A stretch of DNA of 5,340 bases, from contig CAMJVA010000118.1 of assembly GCA_946409145.1 (NCBI GenBank), forward strand, positions 1-5,340, in the 5' to 3' direction. The translations under genes and the position numbers were made by a program. The notes under the pieces were generated by a model. The model had not been told where the DNA came from, did not search any database, and saw only the letters and a list, made by a program, of their open reading frames with translations. Shown here piece after piece: positions 5,310-5,340 of this stretch. Source of the stretch: an uncultured Enterococcus sp. (GTDB lineage Bacteria; Bacillota; Bacilli; Lactobacillales; Enterococcaceae). The first letter of the stretch is position 1. Each line of letters starts with the position of its first letter.

Positions 5310-5340
5310 ATAAGTTATTAAAAAAGAAAGCACAAAAAAA

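Noticed and set aside
1..5340. CRISPR array, tRNA/rRNA, insertion sequence, phage or toxin-antitoxin signal
   Set aside because: No spaced direct repeats, tRNA-like folds, transposase or integrase frames or terminal inverted repeats were seen. The gaps between genes are short (172 bases or less, plus 136 bases at the right edge) and filled by terminators and promoters.

Overview
The window looks like chromosomal DNA from a low-GC Gram-positive bacterium of the Lactobacillales. Enterococcaceae (Enterococcus and relatives) is the best guess, inferred from AT-rich sequence, strong AGGAGG-type ribosome binding sites, Rho-independent terminators with T tracts, a CcpA-type cre site and the protein families present. 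The species cannot be named from this sequence alone.

Layout: positions 1-171 (+ strand) hold the last 56 codons of a TelA/KlaA-family (toxic anion resistance) gene. A strong hairpin that can terminate in both directions follows at 178-232. Everything after it is encoded on the minus strand. Read in the direction of transcription (right to left) it runs: a control region (about 5211-5310) with a sigma-A-type promoter, a cre-like site at the transcription start and AT-rich palindromes; mupG (DUF871 family, 4110-5204); murQ (3239-4144); murP (PTS IIBC with a fused IIA domain, 1260-3236); a terminator (1191-1240); a separate promoter; and murR (RpiR/SIS regulator, 236-1087).

Together these form a cell-wall-sugar recovery locus. 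From the characterised homologues, MurP would import and 6-phosphorylate MurNAc or GlcNAc-linked MurNAc released by peptidoglycan turnover. MupG would split the phosphorylated disaccharide MurNAc-6P-GlcNAc. MurQ would remove the lactyl ether from MurNAc-6P to give GlcNAc-6P and D-lactate. MurR would sense MurNAc-6P and control expression. The gene order mupG-murQ-murP-murR is, as I recall, that of the Staphylococcus aureus locus. The metabolic genes are tightly packed (35-base overlap, then a 2-base gap), which suggests translational coupling.

I see no previously undescribed system. The points worth a second look are the IIA domain fused to MurP, the MupG tail that overlaps the murQ start, the promoter architecture (a 35-bp near-perfect palindrome beside the -35 box and a cre-like site at +1), and the separation of murR from the operon by a terminator.
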